Shown here: one piece after another, positions 39,028 to 39,114 of the stretch
Position numbering within the stretch: the first letter of the stretch is position 1
Layout: the number at the start of each line of letters is the position of its first letter
NCBI GenBank assembly: GCA_947651225.1
Contig: CANSYK010000031.1
Span: 1 to 39,114 of the forward strand
Length of the DNA stretch: 39,114 bases
Direction: 5' to 3'
DNA from: an uncultured bacterium
GTDB lineage: Bacteria > Bacillota > Clostridia > Lachnospirales > Lachnospiraceae
Notes under the pieces: model-generated
Told to the model about the DNA's origin: nothing
Database searches by the model: none
What the model saw: the letters and a program-made list of their open reading frames with translations, nothing else
Made by a program: the position numbers and the translations under genes

Positions 39028-39114
39028 ACCAGCAAAAATTTTCAGCCCATCTGCCGAAATACTAGTACTCCATCCGGGCAGAAATTACAGTTTTGTTTTG
39101 GCAGGCACTGATGC

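Overview
The window looks like a chromosomal segment of a Lachnospiraceae-type gut anaerobe (Clostridia, Bacillota). The basis is AT-rich DNA with strong GGAGG ribosome sites, a class III fructose-1,6-bisphosphatase, a class II GalT, an AtpZ/AtpI-led ATP synthase operon with a sodium-type c subunit, and secreted proteins with Fn3 and Ig-like tails. Nearly every gene lies on the minus strand; the one clear plus-strand gene is a DUF402 protein at 16610-17104. Family names are from reading the proteins, not from database searches.

Layout. 1-430: four tandem near-consensus promoters firing leftwards out of the window, followed by an rRNA-type leader; an rRNA operon very probably lies just outside. 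412-2686: D-lyxose isomerase and two unrecognised charged proteins. 2958-8362: glycerol kinase with a terminator-like leader, class III FBPase, and an AAA-ATPase/PD-(D/E)XK protein. 8701-16286: complete ATP synthase operon (atpZ-I-B-E-F-H-A-G-D-C) with its terminator. 16610-21718: DUF402 protein, serS, a secreted Fn3 protein, and a PAS-GGDEF-EAL protein with both catalytic motifs degenerate. 22000-38199: a galactan/galactose locus. 38310 to the edge: a frameshifted TraX-like membrane gene.

The galactan locus holds the most interesting biology. A secreted multidomain GH53 endo-galactanase would cut beta-1,4-galactan outside the cell. A lipoprotein solute-binding protein would capture the fragments, a cytoplasmic GH53 and a GH2 beta-galactosidase would finish them, and GalK, GalT and GalE would feed galactose into the Leloir pathway. 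A LacI-family repressor is encoded inside the locus. The secreted galactanase and the binding protein share one promoter architecture: a strong sigma-A promoter followed at +1 by a TGCGCAA-type operator.

Three points stand out. (1) The secreted galactanase is out of frame only because an 8-bp unit is present in three tandem copies; two copies would restore a complete 1069-residue protein, which suggests slipped-strand ON/OFF switching, although a fixed mutation or sequencing error is possible. (2) The binding protein has no permease genes beside it; in their place are a 613-residue protein I cannot assign and an overlapping 70-residue zinc-ribbon protein. (3) Short dispersed repeats recur between genes, and one forms part of the isomerase 3' end. 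No CRISPR array, tRNA, complete insertion sequence or prophage gene was seen.
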